Positions 6,875 to 15,921 are shown, numbered from the stretch's first letter. The stretch is DNA of 64,000 bases from Bradyrhizobium sp. KBS0727 (GCF_005937885.2 NZ_CP042176.1:6629501-6693500); one strand, 5' to 3'. The notes: generated from the sequence alone by a model not told the origin. Numbers and translations are program-made.

Positions 6875-8069
6875 CCAGAAAGGCGTCGGCGCCGGCGGCG
6901 CGCGACGCCATCTCGTCGTCGCCGCGGCCCGACACGCCGATGATTGCGATGCGGCCGTAAGGCGGCGCCAGCGCGCGAATCCGCCGGATCGCCTCGATGC
7001 CGTCGATGCCGGGCAGCACCATGTCCATCAGGACGGCGTCGAATGCGCCCTGCGCGATCCGCTCCGGTGCGGCCTCGCCCCGGCCGATGAATTCGGTCTG
7101 GTGACCGAGTTCGGTCAGGATGGCGTTGAGCACGACGCGGCCGAACGGATTGTCCTCGACGCTGAGCAGTTTGAGCGGCCGCTGGCCGGGCATCGATCTT
7201 CCGCCGTCGGCAACGCCGCCGCCGCCGGCCCTGGAAGCGCGGGCGCGGGTCAGCGTCACCGCCAGCGTGAAGACGGTTCCGCCGCCGCGCCGCGCCGCCA
7301 CCATGATGTCCCCGCCCATCGCGCGCGCGATCTGCTTGACCGACGCCAGCCCGAGCCCGGCGCCGCCGAAGCGCGCCGCGATCGAGACGTTGGCCTGCGA
7401 GAACGGCCGGAACAGCCGCTTGACCTCGTTGAGCGTGAGACCGATGCCGCTGTCCGATATCGCGAAGGCAACGCCGACCTTGCCCGCGGCGCCGCGCAGC
7501 GGCGTCACGGTCAGCGCAATCGCGCCCTGCTCGGTGAACTTCGCCGCATTGTCGATCAGGTTTTCCAGCGCCGCGCGCAGCCGGACCGGATCGCCGACCA
7601 CGAACGCCGGCAGTTTTTCCGAAATGTCGACGGACCATTGCAACCCCTTGGCCGCTGCCCGTCCCGCCAGCGAGTCGCCGACGCTGCGCGCCAGCGCCGG
7701 CAGATCGAACAGGTCCTGCCGCACACTGGCGTGGGTGCCCCGGCTTCGTGCCGCATCGACGAACAGGGTCGCGAGACTCGACAGATGTTCGGCGCCGGCC
7801 TTGATGGTATCGGCCCAGCGCCGCTCGCGTTCGTCGAGGTCGGACGTGGCCAGCAGATTGCTGATGGCGAGAATGCCGGTCAGCGGCGTGCGGACCTCAT
7901 GGGCGAATGCCGCGAGTGCCGCCTCGACCATGCCCGGTCCCGACGCGGCTGGGCGCTTGCGACGCGGCTTGGCCGGTAGTTTCTTGGCCGGCAACTTTTT
8001 GGCACGCTTCTTCGCCGGCCGCTTTTTGGGCAGCGCTTTCGAACGCCGTACGCGTGGTTTTGCCGCCAT
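6801..8069 (-). CDS. Soluble hybrid histidine kinase with receiver domain and basic N-terminal tail
   Basis: A 422-residue cytoplasmic protein. Residues 1-41 are very rich in Lys, Arg, Ala and Pro, with repeats such as KKLPAKKLPAKP. Next comes a HisKA domain with FAHEVRTPLTGIL (phospho-acceptor His57), then a HATPase domain with the N box (LENLIDNAAKF), G1 box (SDSGIGL) and G2 box (FGGAGLGL). A C-terminal receiver follows, with SVEDNP, the phospho-acceptor Asp in VLMDMVLPGIDG and the conserved Lys in FLVKPVS. No membrane span, PAS or HPt domain is visible, so signal and output are unknown. The ATG at 8069 is chosen because upstream residues look like shadow sequence. Confidence 0.88.
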   Translation of the reverse strand: MAAKPRVRRSKALPKKRPAKKRAKKLPAKKLPAKPRRKRPAASGPGMVEAALAAFAHEVRTPLTGILAISNLLATSDLDERERRWADTIKAGAEHLSSLATLFVDAARSRGTHASVRQDLFDLPALARSVGDSLAGRAAAKGLQWSVDISEKLPAFVVGDPVRLRAALENLIDNAAKFTEQGAIALTVTPLRGAAGKVGVAFAISDSGIGLTLNEVKRLFRPFSQANVSIAARFGGAGLGLASVKQIARAMGGDIMVAARRGGGTVFTLAVTLTRARASRAGGGGVADGGRSMPGQRPLKLLSVEDNPFGRVVLNAILTELGHQTEFIGRGEAAPERIAQGAFDAVLMDMVLPGIDGIEAIRRIRALAPPYGRIAIIGVSGRGDDEMASRAAGADAFLVKPVSPRALATALLEATRRAAAAT

Positions 8070-8152
8070 GGTCCCCTGTCTCGCCGTGCCAGCATGCCAT
8101 GTCACGGCGGCGCGAGTCACGGGCCGGTTTGTGGTTGCCACAGTAAGTAAAA

Positions 8153-9025
8153 CTACGGCAGTTGTACCCGTTGCCGGATGTCCGCCGGGGTTGCCCCGGC
8201 CGCGCGCAATTCGCGCAAGCCCGTGGACCCGGTCGATTTCGAGAGCTTTTGCCCCGATGCATCGGTCATCAGCGGGTGATGACGGTAGATCGGTTGCGGC
8301 AGCCCGAGCAGCGATTGCAGCAGCCGGTGCACGCTGGTCGACCAGAACAGGTCCCTGCCCCGCACCACATCGGTGACGCCCTGCAGCGCATCGTCGATCA
8401 CGACCGACAAATGATAGCTGGTCGGCGCCTCCTTGCGCGCCAGGATGACGTCGCCCCAAGCTTCCGGGTGGGCGGTGACGGCACCGCGCTCGCCATCAGG
8501 GCCTTCGCCATGCTCGGTCCAGCCGAGATCGCCGGCCTGTGCGCAGGCCGCAGCCATGTCGAGGCGAAGCGCATAGGGCGCGCCGGATGCGATCAACCGC
8601 TCGCGCTCTGCCGATGACAGCGACTTTGCATCCCCTGGATAAAGCAGAGCGCCGTCTGGATCGCGCGGCCACGGCGCGTTGAATTCCCTCTCGGCGGCCA
8701 GCCGGGCGATCTCGGTGCGGCTCTCGAAGCTCGGATAGATCAGGCCACGCGCACTCAGCTTTTCGATCGCCTCGCGATAGGCGTCAAAATGCTCCGACTG
8801 CCGCCGCACCGGCGTTTCCCAGGCGAGGCCAAGCCAGGCAAGGTCCTCGTAGATCGCAGCCTCGAATTCCGGCCGGCAGCGCGTGGCGTCGATATCCTCG
8901 ATGCGCAGCAGGAATTTTCCGCCGGACGCGCGCGCCATCTCGAAATTCAGCATCGCCGAACAGGCGTGGCCGAGATGGAGATAGCCGTTCGGACTCGGCG
9001 CAAATCGGAAAACGGGTGGCGGCAT
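8153..9025 (-). CDS. gluQ: Glutamyl-Q tRNA(Asp) synthetase
   Basis: A 290-residue truncated glutamyl-tRNA synthetase paralogue that loads glutamate onto queuosine at position 34 of tRNA-Asp. Class I motifs are present: FRFAPSPNGYLHLGHA (HIGH box, residues 6-21) and QKLSKST (KMSKS box). There is no anticodon-binding domain, which separates it from GltX. Cysteines that bind zinc in the E. coli enzyme are absent: the segment around YPSFESRTEIARL and YPGDAK has Ser, Glu, Asp and Ala. Some other alphaproteobacterial members may share this; I could not compare. The gene stands 83 bp upstream of the histidine kinase gene. Confidence 0.92.
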   Translation of the reverse strand: MPPPVFRFAPSPNGYLHLGHACSAMLNFEMARASGGKFLLRIEDIDATRCRPEFEAAIYEDLAWLGLAWETPVRRQSEHFDAYREAIEKLSARGLIYPSFESRTEIARLAAEREFNAPWPRDPDGALLYPGDAKSLSSAERERLIASGAPYALRLDMAAACAQAGDLGWTEHGEGPDGERGAVTAHPEAWGDVILARKEAPTSYHLSVVIDDALQGVTDVVRGRDLFWSTSVHRLLQSLLGLPQPIYRHHPLMTDASGQKLSKSTGSTGLRELRAAGATPADIRQRVQLP

Positions 9026-9135
9026 GTATCAGCATTCGCATGAGGCGGGACTCTGTTACGCTATTATATGGATGGCCTGGTGATCCAGCGAAGACGCGCT
9101 TCGCGCTTTTGCCCGGCCATGACGAAGAGAGAGAA

Positions 9136-9858
9136 ATGACCATCCATCTCAACACCCAGGCCGATCTCGAAGACGCCATCGTTGCGCTGGTCGCGCAGGA
9201 CAAGCGGCTGAAGCCGATCCTCGACCTCACGGGCATGCCGGCGCTGCGGCAGCGCGAGCCGGGATTTGCGGGTTTGGCGCACATCGTCTGCGGCCAGCAG
9301 GTCTCGACCGCCAGCGCCGCGGCGATCTGGGGCCGGCTCTCGGCGGCGTTCGACCCGTTCGATCATGCCGCTATCCGCAAGGCCCGCACCGACCGCCTCG
9401 GCCGGCTCGGCCTGTCGGGGGCCAAGATCAGGACGCTGAAGAACATCGCGCGCGAACTCGATGCCGAGCGGCTGAACCTCGACGTGCTGGCGGAAGAGGA
9501 CGCCGACGCCGCGCACAACACGCTGACGGCGCTGCACGGCATCGGCCCGTGGACCGCCGACGTCTATCTGCTGTTTTGCCTGCGCCACGCCGACGCCTGG
9601 CCCGCCGGCGATATCGCCGTGCAGGAGGCCGTCAAGGTCGGACTCGGTCTCACGACGCGCCCGACGGCAAAACAGATGGCGCCGCTGGCCGAGCCGTGGC
9701 GTCCGCTGCGCGGGGCGGCGGCGCATCTGTGGTGGAGCTACTATCGCGTGTTGAAGAAGCGCGAGGGCGTGCTGGCGGAAAAGGTCAGCCCCGCCAAGGT
9801 TAGCCTCGCCAAGATCAGCCTCGCAAAGTCACCCGGTCCTCGCGCGCGCAAGCGGTGA
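9136..9858 (+). CDS. alkA: DNA-3-methyladenine glycosylase II (HhH-GPD)
   Basis: A 240-residue base-excision repair enzyme. The helix-hairpin-helix LHGIGPWTADVYLLFCL and the downstream Asp in WPAGDIAVQEAV are the HhH-GPD catalytic features; AGLAHIVCGQQVSTASAAAIWGRL is the conserved N-terminal helical part. It removes alkylated purines, leaving abasic sites. The N-terminal TATA-like domain of E. coli AlkA is missing, as in many alphaproteobacterial members. I chose the ATG at 9136, preceded by a purine-rich GAAGAGAGAGAA. The C-terminal tail repeats a KVSLAKISLAK-like unit and overlaps the end of the convergent lysR gene by 44 bp. Confidence 0.9.
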   Translation: MTIHLNTQADLEDAIVALVAQDKRLKPILDLTGMPALRQREPGFAGLAHIVCGQQVSTASAAAIWGRLSAAFDPFDHAAIRKARTDRLGRLGLSGAKIRTLKNIARELDAERLNLDVLAEEDADAAHNTLTALHGIGPWTADVYLLFCLRHADAWPAGDIAVQEAVKVGLGLTTRPTAKQMAPLAEPWRPLRGAAAHLWWSYYRVLKKREGVLAEKVSPAKVSLAKISLAKSPGPRARKR

Positions 9859-10702
9859 CGAAATCGATCACCGCGCGCATCGCCGGGAGGTCGACGAGGT
9901 CCGGATGCGCCAGCAGCCAGAGATCCGCCACATTGACTAATTTTTGTGGGGCGACCCGGACCAGATCGGGATCGCCGGCGGCGGCGAAACACGACAGTGC
10001 CGCGATGCCGAGGCCGGTCTTTGCGGCGGCCAGCATTGCTTCCCGCGACGTGCAGCGCAGCACGACGGTCCCTTGCCGGGTGATGCCTTCGCTCCAGCGC
10101 GCGAGTCCCACGTACGATGTGGGATCGGCGAAGCCGATAACGCTGTGCCCCTTCCATTCATCACGCCGCTCCGGGAGCCTGCGCCGCGCGGCGTAGTCGC
10201 GCGAAGCATAGAAGCCGGTACCAAGCCGGCCGATCCGCCGGCCAATCAAGTTCTCTTCACCACTGTCGAACGGCCGTAGCACGACATCGGCCTCCCGACG
10301 GCGGACGCTGGCCGGATACGGGTGGGTAATGATCTCAAGCTGAATATGGTCGTGCGCGCGCAGGAACGGCTCCAGCCGCGGCACTAGCCAATGCGAGGCC
10401 AGCGTTGACCCGATCGATAGCTTGACCACGCCGCGGGCCTGCGCACCGGTCGCCGACACCGCGGCCTCGGCGCGCAACGCCGCCGCCGCCATCACCTCGA
10501 CATGCTCGCGAAACTTGCGCCCCTGCGAGGTCAGCGACAGCCCGTCATTGGAGCGCGCGAACAGGGGGATTCCGAGCTGGTTTTCCAGTTCGGCGACCTT
10601 GCGGCCGACCGTCGGATGGCTTGAACGGAGCTGGCGCGCCGCAGCCGCGAAGCTGCGGGTTTCCGCCACCGCGACGAAGGTCTTGCAGAGGTCCCAATCC
10701 AT
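9815..10702 (-). CDS. LysR-family transcriptional regulator
   Basis: A 295-residue regulator with an N-terminal winged HTH (MDWDLCKTFVAVAETRSFAAAARQLRSSHPTVGRKVAELE...) and a C-terminal effector-binding domain of the short type that often represses in an AphB/CrgA-like manner. It is divergent from the nitronate monooxygenase gene, with an 18-bp perfect palindrome between them. The likely targets are therefore that gene and itself. The effector cannot be told from sequence. Its 3' end overlaps alkA. Confidence 0.9.
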   Translation of the reverse strand: MDWDLCKTFVAVAETRSFAAAARQLRSSHPTVGRKVAELENQLGIPLFARSNDGLSLTSQGRKFREHVEVMAAAALRAEAAVSATGAQARGVVKLSIGSTLASHWLVPRLEPFLRAHDHIQLEIITHPYPASVRRREADVVLRPFDSGEENLIGRRIGRLGTGFYASRDYAARRRLPERRDEWKGHSVIGFADPTSYVGLARWSEGITRQGTVVLRCTSREAMLAAAKTGLGIAALSCFAAAGDPDLVRVAPQKLVNVADLWLLAHPDLVDLPAMRAVIDFVTACAREDRVTLRG

Positions 10703-10742
10703 CGCGCCCTCCCGCCGGGTATGTTCATAGCTGGATAGTCAT

Positions 10743-10760
10743 CTGTTCAATATTGAACAG
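10743..10760. promoter_or_regulatory. LysR operator candidate (perfect 18-bp palindrome)
   Basis: CTGTTCAATATTGAACAG is a perfect palindrome, 40 bp from the lysR start and about 100 bp from the nitronate monooxygenase start. Divergent placement next to a lysR gene makes it the natural operator candidate. Confidence 0.6.
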
Positions 10761-10856
10761 GCCGGCGCTGCCGTCCAGCGCTATAATGCACCGCATCAAT
10801 CAACATGACAGGCGCGTTCCGGATCCTCGCGGGCCGCGTTCCCAGGGAGAGACCGC

Positions 10857-11831
10857 ATGCCGTTACCCGCTTCGCTTGTGAATACGCTCGAACTGCCGGT
10901 GGTCGGATCGCCGTTGTTCATCGTCTCCGGGCCCGAACTCGTGATCGCCCAGTGCAAGGCCGGCATCGTCGGCTCGTTCCCGGCGCTGAACGCGCGCCCG
11001 GTCGAGAAGCTTGGCGAATGGCTGAGCCGGATCGAGAACGAACTCGGCGAGTACAAGGCGCTGCATCCGGAGAAGAAGGTCGCGCCCTACGCCGTCAACC
11101 AGATCTGCCACGCCTCCAACGACCGGCTGATGAAGGACATGGAGACCTGCGTGAAGCACCAGGTTCCGATCATCATCACCTCACTGCGCCCACCGCAGGA
11201 GATCGTCGAGGCCGCGCATTTCTATGGCGGCGTCGTGTTCCACGACGTCATCAACGTCAAGCACGCGCGCAAGGCCGCCGAACAGGGCGTCGACGGCCTG
11301 ATTCTGGTCTGCGCCGGCGCCGGCGGGCATGCCGGCACGCTGTCGCCGTTCGCGCTGGTGCGCGAGGTCAAGCAGTGGTTCAAGGGCACCATCCTGCTGT
11401 CGGGCGCAATCTCCGACGGCTGGAGCATTGCCTCCGCGCTCGCGCTCGGCGCCGACCTCGCCTATATCGGCACCCGCTTTATCGCCACCGCGGAAGCCAA
11501 CGCCGATCAGGCCTATAAGGCCGCGCTGGTCGAACACGCCGCGCACGACATCGTCTATTCCAACCTGTTTACCGGCGTGCACGGCAATTATCTGGGACCG
11601 TCGATCGTGGCCGCGGGCCTCGATCCCGACAACCTGCCGGTCGCCGACAAGTCGAAGATGAACTTCGGCTCCGGCGGCAACACCAAGTCGAAGGCGTGGC
11701 GCGACATCTGGGGCTCGGGCCAGGGCATCGGCCAGATCGCGGACGCACCGCCGGTTTCCGAACTGGTCGAACGCATGAAGGCGGAGTTTACCGACGCCAG
11801 CGGCGATTTTCTGAAGCGGTCGCGCGCGTAA
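10857..11831 (+). CDS. Nitronate monooxygenase
   Basis: A 324-residue FMN-dependent TIM-barrel enzyme of the 2-nitropropane dioxygenase family, oxidising propionate-3-nitronate or alkyl nitronates. Visible landmarks are PLFIVSGPELVIAQCKAGIVGSFPALNAR at the N-terminus, the phosphate/FMN-binding stretch LVCAGAGGHAGTLSPFALV and LLSGAISDGWSIASALALGADLAYIGTRFIAT. A GGGAGAGA stretch precedes the ATG. It is followed on the same strand by a solute-binding protein and an acyl-CoA ligase, so it may belong to a catabolic operon rather than only to nitronate detoxification. Confidence 0.9.
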   Translation: MPLPASLVNTLELPVVGSPLFIVSGPELVIAQCKAGIVGSFPALNARPVEKLGEWLSRIENELGEYKALHPEKKVAPYAVNQICHASNDRLMKDMETCVKHQVPIIITSLRPPQEIVEAAHFYGGVVFHDVINVKHARKAAEQGVDGLILVCAGAGGHAGTLSPFALVREVKQWFKGTILLSGAISDGWSIASALALGADLAYIGTRFIATAEANADQAYKAALVEHAAHDIVYSNLFTGVHGNYLGPSIVAAGLDPDNLPVADKSKMNFGSGGNTKSKAWRDIWGSGQGIGQIADAPPVSELVERMKAEFTDASGDFLKRSRA

Positions 11832-11878
11832 AGCGCGCGCGACCCGGCTTCAACAAGACAGATACAGGGATGGTAACA

Positions 11879-13063
11879 ATGAGACTCTCGCGGCATTTAA
11901 TGACGCTCGCATTCGCCTTGACGGCGGGTGCTGCGGCCGGCGCCGAGGACAAGGGCGACATCCGTATCGGCCAGACGCTTCCCTATAGCGGGCCGCTATC
12001 GAGTTTCGGCATCATCGGGCGGGCGCAGCAGGCCTATTTCGAGAAGGTCAACGCCGAAGGCGGCATCAACGGCCGCAAGATCAGGTTCATCAGCCTCGAT
12101 GACGCCTATTCGCCGCCCAAGACGGTGGAGCAGACCCGCAAACTGGTCGAGCAGGACGAAGTACTTGTCATGTTCGGCTCATTGGGAACCGCGACCAACA
12201 GCGCCGTGCATCGCTATCTCAACGGCAAGAAGGTGCCACAACTGTTCGTGCTGAGCGGCGCTACCAAATGGGCCGACCCGAAGAACTTTCCGTGGACGAT
12301 GCCGGGGATGCCGGCCTACCAGTCCGAAGGCGTGATCTATGCCAAGCATATCCTGCAGACCAAGCCCGACGCCAAGATCGCCATTCTCTCGCAGAACGAC
12401 GATTTCGGCCGCGACTATGTCGCCGGCTTCAAGCGTGCGCTCGGCGACAAGGCCGCGACCATGATCGTGGCGGAAGCCAGCTACGAGACCAGCGCACCGA
12501 CCATCAATTCGCAGCTCGCCACGCTGAAGGCCTCCGGCGCCAACGTGATGTTCGGCGTCGTGCTCGGCAAATTCACCTCGCAGATGATCAAGGGCGCCGC
12601 CGAGATCAACTGGAAGCCCGACCTGTTCTTTGTCCCGACCTCGGCGTCGTCGATCTCGTTCCTGGAACCCGCCGGCCTCGAAAACGCCGTCGGCCTGATC
12701 TCATCCAGCAACCAGAAGGATGCGATGGACGTGCAATGGGCCGACGATGCCGGCGTGAAAGCGTATTTCGCCTTCATGAAACAGTATCTGCCGAACGCCG
12801 ACCTCAACAATTCGAACTATGCAGCGGGCTATCATTTTGCCAGCCTGCTGATGAAGGTGCTGGCGGCGTGCAAGGACGATTTTGGCCGCGACAACATCAT
12901 GAAGCAGGCGGCGTCGCTGCGCGAGGTTGAGCTGCCGATGCTATTGCCGGGCATGACGGTATCGACCGATGCCGACGACTATCTGCCGTTCCAGCAACTG
13001 AGACTCCGCCGCTTCGACGGCAAGAGCTGGGTCGGTTTTGGCGAAATTCTGGACGACCGCTGA
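11879..13063 (+). CDS. Branched-chain amino acid-type ABC transporter substrate-binding protein
   Basis: A 394-residue periplasmic protein of the Peripla_BP_6 type. It opens with a signal peptide (MRLSRHLMTLAFALTAGAAAGAED) and shows typical landmarks IRIGQTLPYSGPLSSFG, AEGGINGRKIRFISLDDAYSP and ETSAPTINSQLATLKASGANV. These proteins bind amino acids, amides, or aromatic and other acids for LIV-type permeases. No permease or ATPase genes are next to it, so it is an orphan. The ATG at 11879 has a GGGATGG stretch upstream; another in-frame ATG sits at 11870. It probably shares an operon with the ligase gene 21 bp downstream. Confidence 0.9.
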   Translation: MRLSRHLMTLAFALTAGAAAGAEDKGDIRIGQTLPYSGPLSSFGIIGRAQQAYFEKVNAEGGINGRKIRFISLDDAYSPPKTVEQTRKLVEQDEVLVMFGSLGTATNSAVHRYLNGKKVPQLFVLSGATKWADPKNFPWTMPGMPAYQSEGVIYAKHILQTKPDAKIAILSQNDDFGRDYVAGFKRALGDKAATMIVAEASYETSAPTINSQLATLKASGANVMFGVVLGKFTSQMIKGAAEINWKPDLFFVPTSASSISFLEPAGLENAVGLISSSNQKDAMDVQWADDAGVKAYFAFMKQYLPNADLNNSNYAAGYHFASLLMKVLAACKDDFGRDNIMKQAASLREVELPMLLPGMTVSTDADDYLPFQQLRLRRFDGKSWVGFGEILDDR

Positions 13064-13084
13064 GCAGTGGCCGGGGAGAACAAC

Positions 13085-14617
13085 GTGACATCGATCATCA
13101 GCGGCGACCGCGCGATCAGTTATCCCGAGATTCACGCCCGCATCGCGCGGACGGCGGCAGGATTTATGACGCTCGGCCTTGGCGCCGGCACGCCGGTCGC
13201 CATGATGCTGCGCAACGATTTTGCGTTGTTCGAGGTTTCCGGCGCTGCCGCAGCCCTCGGCAGCCCCGTGGTGCCGATCAACTGGCATCTGAAGGCGGAA
13301 GAAGTCGCCTACATCCTGGCCGACAGCGGCGCCGAAATCCTGGTCTGCCACGCTGATTTATTGCCGCAGATCCGCGACGGCCTGCCGCCTCATTTGAAGC
13401 TGTTCGTGGTGACGACGCCGCCGGAAATCGCGGCGGCGTTTAACGTCACAACGCCGCTGACGCGCGTCCCCGATGGGATGACCGACTGGGATGACTGGCG
13501 CGACACTCACGCCCCGTCGCAGGCGCCCGCGATCGGCAGCGCGCCGATGTTCTATACTTCCGGCACGACCGGCCTGCCCAAGGGCGTCCGCCGCAAGCCG
13601 ATGCAGCCCGAACAGCAGGCGGCATCGGCGCGCGTCGGCACCATCGCCTACGGCATCAAGGCAGGCGACGACCAGGTCATCCTGATGAACGGCCCGATGT
13701 ACCATTCGGCGCCGAATTCCTATGGCATGCTGGCGTTCCGCAACGGCTGCACCATCGTTCTGGAGCCGCGCTTCGACCCCGAGGACATGTTGCAACTGAT
13801 CGCGCGCCATCACGTCACCCACATGCACATGGTGCCGACGATGTTCGTCCGCCTGCTACGGTTGCCGGATGAGGTGAAGCGCCGTTACGACCTGTCGTCG
13901 CTGCGCTTTATTGTGCACGGGGCGGCGCCCTGCCCGCCGCAGGTCAAGCGCGCCATGATCGATTGGTGGGGCACTGTCGTTCACGAATATTTCGGCTCGA
14001 CCGAAACCGGCATTCCGGTGTGGCATTCGGCCGAGGAGGCATTGGCAAAACCCGGCACCGTCGGCCGCGCCATCGAAGGCGGCATCGTCAGGATTTTCCG
14101 CCCCAACGGCGAACTGTGCGAGGTCAACGAGCCCGGCGAGATCTTCATGCGCCAGGTCGCGACCTCGGATTTCGATTATCACGGCAAGGCCGAGGCGCGC
14201 GCCGAGGCCGGGCGTGATGGATTGGTCAGCGTCGGCGACGTCGGCTATCTCGACCCGGACGGCTATCTGTTCCTATGCGACCGCAAGCGCGACATGGTGA
14301 TCTCGGGCGGCGTCAACATCTATCCGGCGGAAATCGAGAACGCGCTGATCGGCATGGACGGCGTGCGTGACTGCGCGGTGTTCGGCGTCCCCGACGACGA
14401 GTTCGGCGAGCGGCTGTTCGCCTGCATCGAGCCGGAACCGAATGCTTTGCTATCGCCCCGCGCGGTGCAGGAATTTCTGCGCGGACGGCTCGCCAATTTC
14501 AAGGTGCCGAAGGACATCCAGTTTCTCGACGCCCTGCCGCGCGAGGCCAGCGGCAAGATCTTCAAGCGCAAGCTGCGCGATCTCCATGCCGAGGGCGGCC
14601 TGCGCGCGGCGACGTAA
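13085..14617 (+). CDS. AMP-forming acyl-CoA synthetase
   Basis: A 510-residue ANL-superfamily ligase that activates a carboxylic acid to its CoA thioester through an acyl-adenylate. The P-loop is MFYTSGTTGLPKGV, the A5 motif is YFGSTETG, the hinge region is GDVGYLDPDGYLFLCDRKRDMVISGGVNIYPAEIE and the catalytic Lys lies in PREASGKIFKRKL. I chose the GTG at 13085 because GGGGAG lies at a good distance before it; an earlier GTG at 13067 is in frame. The substrate is unknown; homologues are often annotated as bile acid, cyclohexane-carboxylate or fatty acid ligases. A related ligase gene (frameshifted) lies at 21571. Confidence 0.9.
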   Translation: MTSIISGDRAISYPEIHARIARTAAGFMTLGLGAGTPVAMMLRNDFALFEVSGAAAALGSPVVPINWHLKAEEVAYILADSGAEILVCHADLLPQIRDGLPPHLKLFVVTTPPEIAAAFNVTTPLTRVPDGMTDWDDWRDTHAPSQAPAIGSAPMFYTSGTTGLPKGVRRKPMQPEQQAASARVGTIAYGIKAGDDQVILMNGPMYHSAPNSYGMLAFRNGCTIVLEPRFDPEDMLQLIARHHVTHMHMVPTMFVRLLRLPDEVKRRYDLSSLRFIVHGAAPCPPQVKRAMIDWWGTVVHEYFGSTETGIPVWHSAEEALAKPGTVGRAIEGGIVRIFRPNGELCEVNEPGEIFMRQVATSDFDYHGKAEARAEAGRDGLVSVGDVGYLDPDGYLFLCDRKRDMVISGGVNIYPAEIENALIGMDGVRDCAVFGVPDDEFGERLFACIEPEPNALLSPRAVQEFLRGRLANFKVPKDIQFLDALPREASGKIFKRKLRDLHAEGGLRAAT

Positions 14618-14631
14618 GAAACCGTTCTGCT

Positions 14632-14718
14632 CGTCATTGCGAGCGAAGCGACGCAATCCATCTCTCCGCGCCACTGGACAGATGGATTGCTTAGTCGCTG
14701 CACTCCTCGCAATGACGG
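14632..14718. repeat. Palindromic interspersed repeat (CGTCATTGCGAG type)
   Basis: An 87-bp element bounded by CGTCATTGCGAG and the inverted CTCGCAATGACG, with an inner pair CAATCCATCT/AGATGGATTG. This is a very common intergenic repeat type in Bradyrhizobium-like genomes. It lies just after the acyl-CoA ligase stop and would form a long hairpin in RNA. Confidence 0.85.
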
Positions 14719-14841
14719 GGTGAGCATTCCAAACCGAACAGTGTTTGAAGCGAACAACGTTTTAAACGCTATCTGCTGTTGCAAAGCGGTCATCGAACCG
14801 GGCAATGATCGCGGGCCACATGATGAGCAGGGATCAAGCCA

Positions 14842-15921
14842 ATGCAGTCCACCGACTTCGTCGTCGCCCGCAACGATCTGCAGCAATGCAAACTGATCGA
14901 GACGCAACTGCCCGACGCCGCAACGCTTCCCGATGAAGCGCTGCTGGTTAAGGTCACGCGGTTCGCGCTGACCGCCAACAACATCACCTACGCCGTGCTC
15001 GGCGATCAGCTCAAATACTGGCAGCTGTTTCCGGCGCCAAAGGATTTCGGCAACATTCCGGTATGGGGATTTGGCGAGGTGATCGCCTCGAAACATCCTG
15101 GCATCGCCGCCGGCGAAACCCTGTTCGGCTATTTCCCGATGGCCACCTATCTGGTCATCGAGGCCGCCGACGTCAGCAAGCGCGGCTTGCGCGATGCCGC
15201 CGCGCACCGGCAGGGGGTGGCGCCGGTCTACAACGCCTATGCGCGCGTCAGCGGCGACCCGGCGTTCGCGGGCAGGCAGGGCGATTATCAGGCGCTGCTG
15301 CGGCCGCTGTTCATGCTGTCGTTCCTGGTCGACGACTTCCTTGCCGAGAATGAAGATTATGGCGCGAAGCGCGTGATGCTGTCGTCCGCCTCCAGCAAGA
15401 CCGCGTTCGGCCTCGCCCATCTCCTGCACGCGCGGGGCGTCAAGGTGATCGGGCTGACCTCGGCCGGCAACACCGCCTTCGTCACATCGCTCGGCTGCTA
15501 CGACGAGGTCGTAACCTATGATGGCGTGACGGCGCTGCCGGCGGATTCGGCGGTCGCCTATGTCGACATGGCCGGCAACAGCGACCTGCGCGAACGTTTG
15601 CACCGGCACTTCGGCGACCAGATGAGATATTCCGGACAGGTCGGCCTCACCCACCGCGGCATTTCGCCTGACGAACCCCAATTGCCCGGCGCCAAGCCGA
15701 CATGGTTCTTCGCGCCGGACCAGATCCGCAAGCGGGCGAGGGAATGGGGACCGGGTGGCGTCGACAAGCGGTTCGGCGCCGCATGGAGCGGCTTCGCGCC
15801 GAAGCTCGACCAGTGGCTCGATGTGACCGAGGGGCGCGGGCCGGCCGCGGTGCAGGCGACCTATCTCGATACCCTCAACGGCCGCGTGCCGCCGAACCTG
15901 GGGCATATTCTGTCGTTGTGA
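14842..15921 (+). CDS. DUF2855 family protein
   Basis: A 359-residue cytoplasmic protein with the N-terminal pattern of DUF2855 (LLVKVTRFALTANNITYAVLGDQLKYWQLFP, PVWGFGEV). The overall arrangement resembles a medium-chain dehydrogenase/quinone reductase: a GroES-like N-terminal part followed by a nucleotide-binding region near MLSSASSKTAFGLAHLLHARGVKVIGLTS. The usual GxGxxG is altered to SSASSKTA. No activity is established for the family that I know of. It sits between the acyl-CoA ligase and a flavin monooxygenase on the same strand. Confidence 0.85.
   Translation: MQSTDFVVARNDLQQCKLIETQLPDAATLPDEALLVKVTRFALTANNITYAVLGDQLKYWQLFPAPKDFGNIPVWGFGEVIASKHPGIAAGETLFGYFPMATYLVIEAADVSKRGLRDAAAHRQGVAPVYNAYARVSGDPAFAGRQGDYQALLRPLFMLSFLVDDFLAENEDYGAKRVMLSSASSKTAFGLAHLLHARGVKVIGLTSAGNTAFVTSLGCYDEVVTYDGVTALPADSAVAYVDMAGNSDLRERLHRHFGDQMRYSGQVGLTHRGISPDEPQLPGAKPTWFFAPDQIRKRAREWGPGGVDKRFGAAWSGFAPKLDQWLDVTEGRGPAAVQATYLDTLNGRVPPNLGHILSL

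Noticed and set aside
7120..8376. Plus-strand open frame of 418 codons opposite the histidine kinase
   Set aside because: The minus strand encodes clear HisKA, HATPase and receiver motifs; the plus frame is a shadow.
14320..15906. Long minus-strand open frame (about 528 codons) antisense to the DUF2855 gene
   Set aside because: The translation is Arg/Gly/Ala-rich with no family features and mirrors the GC-biased codon positions of the real plus-strand gene.
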